DNA of 64,000 nt from Alteribacillus iranensis (GTDB taxonomy: Bacteria; Bacillota; Bacilli; Bacillales; Marinococcaceae), in the NCBI RefSeq assembly GCF_900113025.1, contig NZ_FONT01000006.1, forward strand, positions 124,001 to 188,000, written 5' to 3'. Of this stretch, positions 48,548 to 58,060 are shown one piece after another (position 1 is the first letter of the stretch; each line of letters starts with the position of its first letter). The notes beneath the pieces are model-generated. The model was not told where the DNA came from. It made no database searches and saw nothing but the letters and a program-made list of their open reading frames with translations. A program made the position numbers and the translations under genes.

Positions 48548-49018
48548 ATGGCTCGAGTAGAAAGCTTTGAGTTAGATCACACGATAGTAAAGGCCCCTTA
48601 CGTCAGACATGCTGGAGTTCAAAAAGTAGGTTCAGACGGCGTAGTGAATAAATTTGATATTCGATTCTGTCAACCAAATAAAGGAAATATGGAACCGTCT
48701 GTTATTCATACGATGGAACATTTATTAGCGCTGAACATTCGTCGCTTTGCTGAAGAATATGATCACTTTGAAGTCATTGATTTATCACCGATGGGGTGTC
48801 AAACCGGCTTTTACCTTATCATGAACGGAGAACCAAAAGTCGAAGAGTTAATCGATGTACTAGAAAAGACTATGAAATATTCTTTAGAATTAAACGAAGT
48901 ACCGGCCGCTAACGAAGAGCAGTGCGGCCAAGCAAAACTTCACGATCTCGAAGGAGCTAAAAAATTAATGAGGTATTGGTTGGAACAGGATAAAGCTTCT
49001 TTAGCAGAGGTCTTTTAA
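48548..49018 (+). CDS. luxS: S-ribosylhomocysteine lyase LuxS
   Basis: 156 aa. It splits S-ribosylhomocysteine to homocysteine and the AI-2 precursor, completing SAM recycling. Metal ligands His54, His58 (HTMEH) and Cys126, plus catalytic Glu57 and Cys84 (MGCQTGFY), all at the positions known for B. subtilis LuxS. I start at ATG 48548 (AAAAGGAG upstream); the frame is open 78 nt further. It complements the methionine genes elsewhere in the window. Confidence 0.97.
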   Translation: MARVESFELDHTIVKAPYVRHAGVQKVGSDGVVNKFDIRFCQPNKGNMEPSVIHTMEHLLALNIRRFAEEYDHFEVIDLSPMGCQTGFYLIMNGEPKVEELIDVLEKTMKYSLELNEVPAANEEQCGQAKLHDLEGAKKLMRYWLEQDKASLAEVF

Positions 49019-49021
49019 ACG

Positions 49022-49322
49022 AATAGTGAACCACCAAGAGAAGCGCAAGGCACTTGCACAGGACGTGCCAGCTTCTTCGTTGGCTTACGCAGGAAGCGTT
49101 GGCTTTTGCGTTTCTGGCAGAAGAACCGTTATGCGACAAGCGCTGGAGAAGGAAGTTCGACTAAAGAAAAAGGAACTTCTACTACAACCGCCCACATCGT
49201 GTGGGCAACGTAGAAACCACCGCCTCTTGCGGAAGTTCCTGTGACAACGTCGAACTGACCCACGTCCTGTGGGCATCCGAGTGACTGGGAACTGAAGCTG
49301 GATGTCACTCCGTGCATGTTAT
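49022..49322. repeat. GC-rich dispersed repeat with palindromes
   Basis: About 300 nt of GC-rich, palindrome-packed sequence between luxS and a terminator. Palindromes: GCACAGGACGTGCC (49057-49070), GCCCACATCGTGTGGGC (49190-49206) and CCCACGTCCTGTGGG (49259-49273). On the reverse strand it begins GACATCCAGCTTCAG and resembles the dispersed GTCTAGCTTCAG repeats known in Bacillaceae genomes (compare 10383). The short ORFs inside are not convincing. It shares the CACAGGACGTG core with the element at 8886 but otherwise differs from it. Confidence 0.6.
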
Positions 49323-49340
49323 ACATTCTATCTTTTAAGA

Positions 49341-49370
49341 AAATGAACCTGACAAATGTCAGGTTCATTT
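49341..49370. terminator. Bidirectional terminator
   Basis: AAATGAACCTGAC (49341-49353) / GTCAGGTTCATTT, 13 bp perfect with a four-base loop. Confidence 0.9.
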
Positions 49371-49979
49371 TTTGGAGTGGTGCCGTTTTGCTTGTTTGAT
49401 AACAGAGGGCATCTCATATTCTGTGGAGGGGGTTATGTCCGCTTTCAGCACATTTTTCATCATGTCCAAGGCTTGATCATTTTCTTCTTTTGTGATGGAA
49501 GCGGTACAATCAGCAGGTATCAGTGTCTGATAATCTCTCATATATGCGTCATTGGCTGTGAACTGTATGCACATATTGCCAGATACACCGGTAATGATCA
49601 GTGTTTTAACCTCTAAATGTTCAAGAAGCAACTCCAGAGGAGTAGCAAAAAATGCGGAGAATTGAGGTTTTAAGACAAAATAATCATCTTTGTCAGGAAA
49701 AAGTAGATCGGCGATCGGTTTGCCTTTGACTCCTTCTTCTCTTACACTGGCGACCAATTCCTTAAAATCACTCTGCCAACGGCCATAATTGTCGTTAACA
49801 TATACAACAGGTATGTTATATTTCTTCACTTCTGTTTTTAAGTCACTTATGTGGAGAGCAGCCTCATACGCTTGATCAAATAATTTATCGCTACCATCAA
49901 AATCCATACTAGAGATCATATCAACAATTAATAAAGCAATACTGGCTTTCTCTCCAACATGTGGCGTGTCTTCCGCCAT
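49365..49979 (-). CDS. Isochorismatase-like cysteine hydrolase
   Basis: 204 aa, isochorismatase superfamily with the catalytic triad Asp20 (LLIVDM), Lys104 (FVLKPQ) and Cys137 (GVSGNMCIQF). Such enzymes hydrolyse nicotinamide, N-carbamoyl or isochorismate-type substrates; this one cannot be assigned. ATG 49979 with GGAGGAGA upstream; the frame is open 78 nt further without support. It lies just downstream of an NSS transporter on the same strand. Confidence 0.87.
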   Translation of the reverse strand: MAEDTPHVGEKASIALLIVDMISSMDFDGSDKLFDQAYEAALHISDLKTEVKKYNIPVVYVNDNYGRWQSDFKELVASVREEGVKGKPIADLLFPDKDDYFVLKPQFSAFFATPLELLLEHLEVKTLIITGVSGNMCIQFTANDAYMRDYQTLIPADCTASITKEENDQALDMMKNVLKADITPSTEYEMPSVIKQAKRHHSKK

Positions 49980-50050
49980 CCTATCTCCTCCAGTTTTCGT
50001 TTTACTATTCGTTATACTGTTCCCTGACAGAGGTGATTTTAAGCACGTTT

Positions 50051-51394
50051 CTACCATATTCCCAACACATTAAGAAATGCCGCAATGATTGCCAAAGGAA
50101 CAATAAAGCGTAATATAAACAGCCAACCTTTGAAAAATATTTCATTGGCAGAGGAACCGCGAAGCAATTCTTCTTTCATATCTGGGTTTGATAATTTTCG
50201 TGGAACGAAGATAGCAATGAGTAAGGCGCCAAGAGGTAACAAAATATTACTCACGAGAAAATCAGTTGCATCAAAAAAGTTTTTTCCGAATAGAAGCCAA
50301 TCAGCTAACAGACCAAAAGATAGGCTTGACGGAATTCCTAGCACATAAATAACAATTCCACTCCCCCACGCAGCTATTTTGCGTTTGTTGGGAAAGCGAT
50401 ATACGATGGAAGACACCACAATTTCTAAAAGTGAAAATGCAGAAGTTAATGTGGCGAAAAGCAATAACAGTAAAAATAAAGATAGAAAGACAGAACCTAA
50501 GGCCATTTCACTAAATACTGCAGGCAAAACGGTGAAGATTAAACTAGGTCCTTCATTTGGTTCAAGATTAAATGCGAAGACGCCCGGAAATATCGCTAAT
50601 CCTGACAGTAATGAAATGAGCACACTCAAACCAACGATTGAGGTTGCGGAGCGAATAAGGTTTTCCCTCTTATCTAAATAAGAGCTGTACGTTACCATAA
50701 TGGAAACTCCAAGGCTTAAAGAGAAAAATGCCTGGCCAAGAGCATACAAAATGGTCTCTCTATTGATAGCACTGAAATCTGGCCGTAAGAAAAAGGAAAT
50801 GCCTTCCGCTGCGCCTTCAAGCGTTAACGAACGGATAACTAAAATGATAAAAATAACAAACAAGGCAGGCATCATGATACTGCTTACACGTTCAATCCCT
50901 TTTTGTATCCCACCTTGGACTACCAATATAGTAATCAACATAAAGGTAACATGTGCTAATCCTACTTCCCATGGATTAGAAATAATAGATGAAAATAATG
51001 TTTCATAACTTCCCGAAACCGGTTCAGTTAGACGGCCCGTAAGACTACGGATAAAGTAAGTGAATATCCAGCCGCCGACAACGGCGTAAAAAGATAATAT
51101 TAAGCAGGAAGTCACAATACCAAGTACCCCAACAAGGTACCAAGGAGTATGCGGAGCTATGGATTTATAAGCAGGTATAGGGGGCTTTTGTGTTTTTCTA
51201 CCAATAATAAACTCAGCAAGTATAAGTGTGGTTCCGAGTATTAAAGTAAACACTAGAAACATGAAAAAGAAAGCTCCGCCACCATTTGTACCGGTTACGT
51301 ATGGTAGCTTCCATACGGCGCCCAATCCGATGGCTGAACCAGCTGCTGCCATAATAAAACCTATTTTCGATTTCCATTGATCCCCAGATTTCAT
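50051..51394 (-). CDS. Sodium-dependent transporter of the NSS (SNF) family, 11-helix type
   Basis: 447 aa. NSS signature KIGFIMAAAGSAIGLGAVWKLPYVTGTNGGGAFF. At this length it resembles the MhsT-like eleven-helix amino-acid transporters rather than the 508-aa protein at 24965, and there is no MetS-like small gene beside it. ATG 51394 with AAAGG 8 nt upstream. It probably imports an amino acid with Na+; which one is unknown. Confidence 0.9.
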   Translation of the reverse strand: MKSGDQWKSKIGFIMAAAGSAIGLGAVWKLPYVTGTNGGGAFFFMFLVFTLILGTTLILAEFIIGRKTQKPPIPAYKSIAPHTPWYLVGVLGIVTSCLILSFYAVVGGWIFTYFIRSLTGRLTEPVSGSYETLFSSIISNPWEVGLAHVTFMLITILVVQGGIQKGIERVSSIMMPALFVIFIILVIRSLTLEGAAEGISFFLRPDFSAINRETILYALGQAFFSLSLGVSIMVTYSSYLDKRENLIRSATSIVGLSVLISLLSGLAIFPGVFAFNLEPNEGPSLIFTVLPAVFSEMALGSVFLSLFLLLLLFATLTSAFSLLEIVVSSIVYRFPNKRKIAAWGSGIVIYVLGIPSSLSFGLLADWLLFGKNFFDATDFLVSNILLPLGALLIAIFVPRKLSNPDMKEELLRGSSANEIFFKGWLFILRFIVPLAIIAAFLNVLGIW

Positions 51395-51590
51395 CACAAT
51401 CACCTTTCAAGTGTACTTTTCGAGTAACAATTTAACACATTATAGGAATAAGAACTTCCATGTCAACCTTTCTCACTTATTAGCTGCTACGTTTTTTGTG
51501 AGGTGTCAGTGGATACCATCATCTCTAGAGGGACCACAGACAAAATAGTGAAATCATACAAAACGTAACCTCTACTCCTGTCCCTAATAA

Positions 51591-51619
51591 TTGCTGAAAT
51601 ACGAATATCATGGTATAAT
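51591..51619 (+). promoter_or_regulatory. SigA-type promoter of yugI
   Basis: TTGCTG (51591-51596), 17 nt, TATAAT (51614-51619) with a TG extension (TGGTATAAT). Confidence 0.65.
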
Positions 51620-51652
51620 GACTTGGTTAAAAAATAATTAGGAGTTGTTTGA

Positions 51653-52075
51653 ATGTCGGTACAGCAGTATGAGGTAGGCAGTATTGTAGAAGGTAAAATA
51701 ACAGGAATAAAACCATTCGGAGCATTTGTTGCTCTTGATGAGAATAAACAAGGACTAGTTCATATCTCTGAAGTGGCTCATGGTTACGTAAAAGATATTA
51801 ACGAAGTGTTGTCAGTAGGTGAAACGGTTAAAGTAAAGATTAAATCTATTGACGAGGAATCAGGTAAGATTTCTTTATCAATTCGAGAAACCCTTCCTGC
51901 ACCGGAGAAAACGGAGCGTCGTGCGCCTAGCAATAATAATCGTCCACGAAGCGGAGGAAATCGAAGCGGTAATGATAAGGCTCAAGGGTTTAACACTCTC
52001 GAAGATAAACTAAAAGACTGGCTGAAACAGTCGAATGAGATCCAAGCTGACTTAAATAAAAGAATTCGTAAGTAA
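51653..52075 (+). CDS. yugI: S1-domain RNA-binding protein YugI (general stress protein 13)
   Basis: 140 aa. One S1 RNA-binding domain (residues 6-78: GSIVEGKITGIKPFGAFVALDE, GLVHISEVAHGYVKDI, VKVKIKSIDEESGKISLSI), a linker rich in Asn/Arg/Gly, and a charged C-terminal helix. Known as general stress protein 13, ribosome-associated. AGGAG precedes the ATG. Confidence 0.93.
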   Translation: MSVQQYEVGSIVEGKITGIKPFGAFVALDENKQGLVHISEVAHGYVKDINEVLSVGETVKVKIKSIDEESGKISLSIRETLPAPEKTERRAPSNNNRPRSGGNRSGNDKAQGFNTLEDKLKDWLKQSNEIQADLNKRIRK

Positions 52076-52080
52076 GGGGA

Positions 52081-52124
52081 GAAGGGTAAGCAGAGGATAA
52101 AAACTTCTGTTCACCCTTCTTTTT
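52081..52124 (+). terminator. Terminator after yugI
   Basis: GAAGGGTAAGCAGA pairs with TTCTGTTCACCCTTC-type 3' arm (52103-52119), then TTTTT. Confidence 0.8.
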
Positions 52125-52289
52125 TCATAAAAATATCTTTATATTATTAGTAGATGGCTCACTTTCATCATGGCTCCCTATGAAGGTGGAACCTTATAAG
52201 CCAAATGGGTTTCTGTGACTTACACAGCAAAGTCTATGTAAACAGCCTAAAAATGTAACATGGGGCGTAGGGAATAGGAGGAGACTGCC

Positions 52290-53645
52290 GTGCCAAACAA
52301 AATAACATTTGATTACAGTAATGCTGTACCTTTTATCAATGAAAAAGACATGATTAACATAGAGGCATCTATACACAAAGCACATGAACATTTACATAAA
52401 AGGGATAAAAACGCTTCTGATGCACTTGGTTGGGTCGATCTCCCCGAACAATACGACCGTACCGAGTTTAAAAGAATTGAGAAAGCGGCAGAGAAAATTA
52501 GAAGTGATTCAGATGTATTGATTGTTATAGGGGTGGGCGGCTCTTATTTGGGCTCAAAAGCTGCGATTGACAGCTTATCGCATACATTTCGTAATCAGCT
52601 TAAACCTGAGAAAAGGAATGGACCGGAGATATATTTTGCGGGCCATCATTTTAGTCAAAGCTATCTCAAAGATTTAATTGATGTTATTCAAGATAAAGAG
52701 GTGTCTATTAACGTTATCTCTAAATCGGGAACGACGACAGAACCGGCCATAGCATTCCGCTTACTCCGTGATTATTTAGAGAAAAAGTATGGACGAGAGG
52801 AAGCGGCACATCGAATTTATGCCACAACCGATAAAGAAAAAGGGGCATTGAAACATATGGCCTCTCTCCATGGGTATGAGACATTCACGGTTCCTGATGA
52901 TGTGGGAGGAAGATATTCTGTCCTCACAGCCGTAGGGTTACTGCCCATCGCTGCAGCGGGTCTAGATATCAAGCGCATGATGGAAGGTGCACAGGAGGCC
53001 AAAAAGCAATTGTCGGAGAAAAGCATTAGTAAGAATGATGCCTATCAGTACGCAGCTTGCCGTTACCTCTTATATAAACAACACAAAGTGATGGAGATGC
53101 TCGTTAATTATGAGCCAAAGCTTCATTACGTGTCAGAATGGTGGAAGCAGTTATTTGCAGAAAGTGAAGGGAAAGATGGTAAAGGTCTCTTTCCTGTTTC
53201 GGCAGGATTCTCGACAGACCTCCATTCCATCGGACAATACATCCAAGAGGGTCACCGGCACATGTTTGAAACGGTACTTCATATTGAAAGCAATACAGAA
53301 AACATCACGGTTCGAGAGACAGAGGATAACTCCGATGGATTGAACTATCTATCTGGAAAATCATTACATGATATCAATCAAAAAGCTTTTATAGGAGCTC
53401 TCTACGCCCATACTGATGGAGAGGTTCCTAACTTAGTATTAAGTATACCGAAGTTAAATGAATACTATTTCGGATATCTCGTATACTTTTTCGAAAAAGC
53501 CTGCGCAATGAGCGGTTCCTTACTAGGAGTGAATCCATTTAATCAGCCAGGAGTGGAAGCATACAAGAAAAATATGTTTGCTCTTCTTGGAAAGCCAGGT
53601 TATGAAAAAGAGGCCGAGATACTATTACGACGGACCAAAAAGTAA
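52290..53645 (+). CDS. pgi: Glucose-6-phosphate isomerase
   Basis: 451 aa, short bacterial Pgi of glycolysis. Motifs [36 protein letters not shown], and the catalytic region [21 protein letters not shown] start at 52290 with GGAGGAG upstream. Convergent with yugO, the B. subtilis neighbour order (yugI-pgi-...-yugO). Low GC and ordinary codon use. Confidence 0.97.
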   Translation: MPNKITFDYSNAVPFINEKDMINIEASIHKAHEHLHKRDKNASDALGWVDLPEQYDRTEFKRIEKAAEKIRSDSDVLIVIGVGGSYLGSKAAIDSLSHTFRNQLKPEKRNGPEIYFAGHHFSQSYLKDLIDVIQDKEVSINVISKSGTTTEPAIAFRLLRDYLEKKYGREEAAHRIYATTDKEKGALKHMASLHGYETFTVPDDVGGRYSVLTAVGLLPIAAAGLDIKRMMEGAQEAKKQLSEKSISKNDAYQYAACRYLLYKQHKVMEMLVNYEPKLHYVSEWWKQLFAESEGKDGKGLFPVSAGFSTDLHSIGQYIQEGHRHMFETVLHIESNTENITVRETEDNSDGLNYLSGKSLHDINQKAFIGALYAHTDGEVPNLVLSIPKLNEYYFGYLVYFFEKACAMSGSLLGVNPFNQPGVEAYKKNMFALLGKPGYEKEAEILLRRTKK

Positions 53646-54671
53646 TCAATTTTTTGAGTCCCGCCACTTACTCTGTGAAGTCAGTATAAATAGAGAGTAA
53701 TCCTCTTGTACCCTAGTCTCTCTTGGAGGATTTAACAATGTTTTTCCATTCCCGCTGAGTCCTAGAATGAGATCTTCTTCCTGCCGGGCGATACGGCTAA
53801 TGTCTTCAAACGTCTTTCCTACCCAATCATCGGGGCAGGTTACAGAAAGAAGATATGGAGAACGCTCAGCATCTAGTAATGTAATCATGGTTTCAGCAAT
53901 TCCTTGCTTTTCCAGGCTTTCTGTCATTAATAGGCTTGAAATAAAATTGGACGCGATGATCTCGTCTGCTCCTGCATGCTTTGCATTTGATATCTGTTCA
54001 GGTGTCAATATTTCTGCGGCGGTGTAAATGTTAGCGGAAGAATGTTTTGCTGCTAACAAAGTTAAGATGGTTTGAGCATCCGCGGATTGTTCAGGGGTTT
54101 CTTTCTCAGCGGTTATAACAAGTGCACGAGCATCTTTTAATCCTGCTTTCAAAAGTGTTTCCTCGAAAGTCGGATTTCCTTTGATGAACTGAGTCCCTTT
54201 TTCATTGAAAAAGGGACTTTCGTTCAATGAATAGTCAATCAAAAGAATAGGACGCTCGGGATATATTCGTTTCATCTGCTGAACAAATTGTTTTGACCTC
54301 TCATTCCAGCCTACAACTATATAATGATTTTTAAAGTGAGAAGGCAACGTTCCTTTTCGCCAGCTTTTTCTTTCTGCAATGGAAGACGCAGCTAGATTCG
54401 TAAAAAAGTATGTAACGAATCCGATACCAAAAATAACTAATAGAATGGTTGCAGCCCTTCCTGGTAACGTACTTGGTACATAGTCACCATATCCGATAGT
54501 TGCAGCAGTAATAACAGCCCACCATACAGCATCAAAGTAATCAGGAAACGTATGCGGCTCCAAGCGGTACAAGATAAACCCAAATGTTAGTATGATAAGT
54601 ACCACAATAAAGAAGAGGCGCAGCAATACAGGAGCTTTAAAATATATTCGAGTGACGTACTGTAACAACAC
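53646..54671 (-). CDS. yugO: Potassium channel YugO (two-helix, RCK domain)
   Basis: 341 aa. Two membrane helices surround the selectivity filter TIGYGD (about residues 59-64); the C-terminal RCK/TrkA-N domain (YIVVGWNERSKQFVQQMK, ALVITAEKET) binds a nucleotide and gates. YugO mediates K+ flux involved in electrical signalling in B. subtilis biofilms. GTG start at 54671 behind GAGGAGGC. In a halophile it may serve osmotic K+ balance, which is inference. Confidence 0.92.
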   Translation of the reverse strand: MLLQYVTRIYFKAPVLLRLFFIVVLIILTFGFILYRLEPHTFPDYFDAVWWAVITAATIGYGDYVPSTLPGRAATILLVIFGIGFVTYFFTNLAASSIAERKSWRKGTLPSHFKNHYIVVGWNERSKQFVQQMKRIYPERPILLIDYSLNESPFFNEKGTQFIKGNPTFEETLLKAGLKDARALVITAEKETPEQSADAQTILTLLAAKHSSANIYTAAEILTPEQISNAKHAGADEIIASNFISSLLMTESLEKQGIAETMITLLDAERSPYLLSVTCPDDWVGKTFEDISRIARQEEDLILGLSGNGKTLLNPPRETRVQEDYSLFILTSQSKWRDSKN

Positions 54672-54752
54672 GATGCCTCCTCTTAGTCAGAGTAGAGTGA
54701 TAAAAACATTATTGACGAGTTCGTTCACTTTCATTCTTGCGACAAGTGAACA

Positions 54753-54781
54753 TTGACATAGCATGTATAACTCTTTATAAT
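54753..54781 (+). promoter_or_regulatory. Consensus SigA promoter of tRNA-Ala
   Basis: TTGACA (54753-54758), 17 nt, TATAAT (54776-54781), perfect consensus, with the inferred start about 8-10 nt before the tRNA. Confidence 0.92.
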
Positions 54782-54797
54782 AGAATTGTTGTGTTAA

Positions 54798-54873
54798 GGG
54801 GCATTAGCTCAGCTGGGAGAGCGCAACACTGGCAGTGTTGAGGTCAGCGGTTCGAGCCCGCTATGCTCCACCA
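54798..54873 (+). tRNA. tRNA-Ala, anticodon GGC
   Basis: 76 nt, folds as a cloverleaf: acceptor GGGGCAT/ATGCTCC (one G-U pair), D arm GCTC...GAGC, anticodon stem CAACA/TGTTG with loop CTGGCAG (anticodon GGC), T arm AGCGG/CCGCT with TTCGAGC. The CCA end is encoded. Reads GCC/GCU alanine codons. Preceded by a perfect promoter; a single isolated tRNA. Confidence 0.97.
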
Positions 54874-55032
54874 CTAATTTACTCTACAATTACTAGATAC
54901 TTAATGAACGGCACTGTTTCTTTCAAAGGGAATAGTGTCGTTTTTTGCTGCTGTCACTGAGTGAATATTTACAAAGACAGCCCTCACAGTCTTCATTAGC
55001 AGTCATAGGATGCTGAAGAAAGGCGTGAGGAT

Positions 55033-56079
55033 ATGATAAAACAAAAATTATTTTTATGGGCGGCTGCCTTCTTAATTCTACTTCTCTCATTTGCTCTCTT
55101 TATATTGCCTTCTCTCTTTTCACAAGAGTTTCATCGAGCAGGGGAGGCAGATACTCTTATCTCTAATCAAATATCCAACCACATAAAAGGTGATGCATCC
55201 GATGTTAGCACCTCGATTGAAAATCGTTCAAATACAGGAGAAGAGGAAAAAGCAAAAATAAATAATGAAGCCTTAAATAGAATAGATGTAAGTGTGGATG
55301 TCAAAGTGAATAATGATATAGTCAATGATATTCAGTCTATGAGTGAGCAGCGTAGTGAGTCGAATAGAGGAGAAGAAGGGAATAGCGGCACTACATCAAA
55401 CGGTAACACTGCCAATGGTGATACCGGGGATCAAAACTACGTGTGGGGAACAGACACGACTTCTGCCGTAGACGCTGATCTGATTTCCTGTGTGGAAGAA
55501 AACTTTGGGGAACCCCAAGTGTGGGGGAGATATTTAGGTGATAAAGAAGGTGTGTCGCGAGGTTTGACAAACGAGGAGATGGAGCGTCTTCATTCGAACA
55601 ATGCTAAAATATTATTGATTTATAACCATTTTAATGACGCTACAGGATATGAAACCGGAGAAGAGGAAGCCGAGACCGCAATTGATATGGCAAGAGAGAT
55701 GGGAGTTCCTGAAGGAGTGGCATTATTTGCAGATATTGAACCCACTTATCCGGTGGATGCAGCATTCATTGAAGGATGGTATGAAACGTTAAGTAACTCA
55801 GAGTATGAAGCAGGGATATATGGTGTTTTTGATTCCGAGCAAGAAATATCCACGGCTTTTCAGGAGGCCGTTGAAGAAGTAGAAACGCTTCGTGAAGAAA
55901 CGTATATATGGACCTCCGCACCTGAAGTAGGTGTAACTACAAAAGAGGAGGCACCGGCATTTAATCCTGAAGCACCTGATGAGTCTTTGGCTTGGGGGTG
56001 GCAATATGGCATTCAGGCAGAAGCTTGCAATGTTGATACGAATTTATTTAGAGAAGATTTGCAGAATGTTTTGTGGTGA
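55033..56079 (+). CDS. DUF1906 (Rv2525c-like) glycoside-hydrolase-type protein, membrane-anchored
   Basis: 348 aa. N-terminal membrane helix (about residues 7-29), a Ser/Asn/Gly-rich linker to about residue 135, then a DUF1906 TIM-barrel-like domain (VWGTDTTSAVDADLI, WGRYLGD, ILLIYNHFN, FADIEPTYPVDAAFIEGWYE). DUF1906 domains resemble glycoside hydrolases; activity and substrate are unproved. Domain orientation suggests it faces outside, on the cell wall. Single gene with a terminator-like stem after it. Confidence 0.86.
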   Translation: MIKQKLFLWAAAFLILLLSFALFILPSLFSQEFHRAGEADTLISNQISNHIKGDASDVSTSIENRSNTGEEEKAKINNEALNRIDVSVDVKVNNDIVNDIQSMSEQRSESNRGEEGNSGTTSNGNTANGDTGDQNYVWGTDTTSAVDADLISCVEENFGEPQVWGRYLGDKEGVSRGLTNEEMERLHSNNAKILLIYNHFNDATGYETGEEEAETAIDMAREMGVPEGVALFADIEPTYPVDAAFIEGWYETLSNSEYEAGIYGVFDSEQEISTAFQEAVEEVETLREETYIWTSAPEVGVTTKEEAPAFNPEAPDESLAWGWQYGIQAEACNVDTNLFREDLQNVLW

Positions 56080-56086
56080 TAAAAGG

Positions 56087-56118
56087 AAAAGCGTCTTTCC
56101 TGACTAGGAGAGACGCTT
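56087..56118. terminator. Bidirectional terminator-like hairpin
   Basis: AAGCGTCTTTCC pairs with GGAGAGACGCTT (one mismatch); T-rich on the minus strand side, serving sda and the DUF1906 gene. Confidence 0.65.
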
Positions 56119-56139
56119 CGATCGTATAAAAAATGTTTT

Positions 56140-56301
56140 CTATTTAGTCAACTGTAAACGTGAGCTGGCAGTTTGCTCAGAAGGTGTCATTCCCCGGCGC
56201 ACCATTTCAGAGCGCAAGAGTTCAATAAAGTCCTCTTCCAAGCGAAGTTCCAGCGCTTTTTCATATGCCTCACTCAAGACGCGGTTTGAAATGTGCTGCA
56301 T
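56140..56301 (-). CDS. sda: Sporulation checkpoint inhibitor Sda
   Basis: 53 aa with the Sda motif ISNRVLSEAYEKALELRLEEDFIELLRSEMVRRGM, a helical hairpin that binds KinA and blocks phosphotransfer, delaying sporulation during DNA damage or replication. ATG 56301 with AAAGGAG 9 nt upstream; the frame opens 75 nt further without a site. Residue lengths and motif match the family. Too short for most gene finders to trust. Confidence 0.85.
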   Translation of the reverse strand: MQHISNRVLSEAYEKALELRLEEDFIELLRSEMVRRGMTPSEQTASSRLQLTK

Positions 56302-56555
56302 ACAAGAGATCTCCTTTACAATATGTGTACTGTTATATGAAAAATATGCTAAACTTTCTATATAAGAAGATAACATAAAATGACATATCTTAAGGCTTTC
56401 CTTTTTAGTGTAACGGAAACTATTACTAAATGCAATAAAAAGTGTATATTGTTTTCATTCATTTGATAATAATGAGTAGAACTTGAAAATGTATAAGAAA
56501 AGAGGCAAACTTACAAAATAACTATCTTTTATAATGGGTGTTAGGAGGAGTCATC

Positions 56556-57719
56556 GTGGATTTTAACAAAGTAATACATAGAAAGAATACGAATTCAATG
56601 AAATGGGATGCTACAGGAGAGCGCTATGGAGCTTCAGATTTATGGCCAATGTGGGTTGCTGACATGGATTTCAAAGCTCCTGAGCCCGTGCGCGAGGCTA
56701 TGCAAAGTGTTTTGGATCATGGCGTATTTGGTTATTACCGGAAGCCGGAATCGTTGCGACAGGCGATAGTAGATTGGAACAAAAAGCGTTTTGGAAGAAC
56801 ATTAGAGACCGGTCAATTTGTATTTACTCCGGGGGTAGTGCCTGCAATTAATCATATTATACAGGCTTTTACAGAAGAGGGCGATGGAATTATCATTCAG
56901 CCCCCGGTGTACTATCCTTTTTATTCACTAATTCAAATGAACAAAAGAAAAACGCTTCGTAATCCTTTAAAAGAGGAGAGGGAAGGGTTTACCATTGATT
57001 TTAAGAACTTAGAGGAACAAATGAAAAATGGGGCAAAAATGCTGTTATTATGCAGCCCGCACAACCCGATAGGCAGGGTGTGGACGGAGGAAGAGCTTCA
57101 AAGACTCACTGACTTATGCGAAACTTACAATATCCTTGTAGTATCAGATGAAATTCATGCAGATCTAGTCTTAGAAGGAAAGCACATTCCATTCGCTCAG
57201 GCTGCTCAAGGAAAGCAAATACAAACAATTACTTGTATGGCACCTAGTAAAACTTTTAACTTAGCTTCCTTACAGTTATCTTATGTTATTTTCGAAGAAG
57301 ATAGTCTCAAAACGAAATATGAAAACCAATTACAGCGACAGTTTGTAGGAATGGATAACCCGTTCTCTATCGTGGCGGCTGAAGCAGCATATCGACAAGG
57401 AGAAGACTGGCTTGAACAATTATTAGAATATCTTCGCGGAAATGTCCGTTACCTAAAAGAGTTTATAGAGACAAACATGCCTGAGTTGAGAGTCATTGAG
57501 CCGGAAGGCACGTATTTAGTATGGATTGATATGCGCGGCTTGAACATGTCAGCATCCGAATTAGAAAAATGGCTGCGACAGGAAGGGAAATTAGCTCTGA
57601 GTGATGGACATATATTTGGAGAAGAGGGAGCTGGTTATGTACGTATCAATGTTGCCTGTCCACGTGCCAATGTTGAAGAAGGTGTAAGAAGATTAAAGCA
57701 AGCATATGATAAAATATAA
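56556..57719 (+). CDS. patB: Cystathionine beta-lyase PatB (MalY/PatB family)
   Basis: 387 aa PLP enzyme, the length of B. subtilis PatB. It cleaves cystathionine to homocysteine (C-S lyase). PLP lysine Lys232 (MAPSKTFNLASLQ); LWPMWVADMDFK and CSPHNPIGRVW are the family motifs. GTG start at 56556 behind TTAGGAGGAG. It may serve the same sulfur cycle as LuxS and MetK in this window. MalY-like regulatory binding is not implied. Confidence 0.9.
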   Translation: MDFNKVIHRKNTNSMKWDATGERYGASDLWPMWVADMDFKAPEPVREAMQSVLDHGVFGYYRKPESLRQAIVDWNKKRFGRTLETGQFVFTPGVVPAINHIIQAFTEEGDGIIIQPPVYYPFYSLIQMNKRKTLRNPLKEEREGFTIDFKNLEEQMKNGAKMLLLCSPHNPIGRVWTEEELQRLTDLCETYNILVVSDEIHADLVLEGKHIPFAQAAQGKQIQTITCMAPSKTFNLASLQLSYVIFEEDSLKTKYENQLQRQFVGMDNPFSIVAAEAAYRQGEDWLEQLLEYLRGNVRYLKEFIETNMPELRVIEPEGTYLVWIDMRGLNMSASELEKWLRQEGKLALSDGHIFGEEGAGYVRINVACPRANVEEGVRRLKQAYDKI

Positions 57720-57803
57720 TCAGGGCCACCCTTTACTACGTGACATCATATTTATAAAAAAATGGAATAAAGATATAAGAGACAGTGTGGAGTTCATTTG
57801 CAG

Positions 57804-57822
57804 TAAAATGTTTTTCATTATC
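57804..57822. promoter_or_regulatory. Fur-like box
   Basis: TAAAATGTTTTTCATTATC agrees with the 19-bp Fur consensus GATAATGATTATCATTATC at 15 of 19 positions and overlaps the presumed -10 (TATCAT 57819-57824) of the small gene at 57846. Fur represses iron-uptake genes when iron is ample. Binding is untested. Confidence 0.5.
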
Positions 57823-57845
57823 ATTGCAAAAGGAGTCCTGTTTAT

Positions 57846-58001
57846 ATGAAATCAAAATTTTACGAGGAAGCCCTCCTAGCGGAATTCACAGAAGGTCTAA
57901 AACGGCCTCTAAACAATGATGAGGAACATTTTTTATCGTGGATGGCAGAAAGACAAGCGGGGGAAGATCAAAGCAAAGAAACTACGGTTTGCTGTAAATG
58001 A
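57846..58001 (+). CDS. Small protein ending in CCK behind a Fur-like box
   Basis: 51 aa, hydrophilic, no signal or helix (MKSKFYEEALLAEFTEGLKR..., end TTVCCK). AAAAGGAG lies 11 nt before the ATG. A double cysteine at the C-terminus and a Fur-like box suggest an iron-responsive small protein, but I do not recognise the family and the evidence is circumstantial. Monocistronic with its own terminator. Confidence 0.55.
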   Translation: MKSKFYEEALLAEFTEGLKRPLNNDEEHFLSWMAERQAGEDQSKETTVCCK

Positions 58002-58026
58002 AGAGGCAGCAGGCGGAGAGATAAGA

Positions 58027-58060
58027 AAAGACTGTCTCAGTTATGTTGGCAGTCTTTCTT
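58027..58060 (+). terminator. Terminator after the small gene
   Basis: AAAGACTG / CAGTCTTT stem followed by CTTGTTG; supports the preceding small gene as a real transcript. Confidence 0.65.

Noticed and set aside
49026-49276. Open frames inside the 49-kb repeat
   Set aside because: Frames are open on several strands at once because of GC-rich palindromes, and no start site is convincing.
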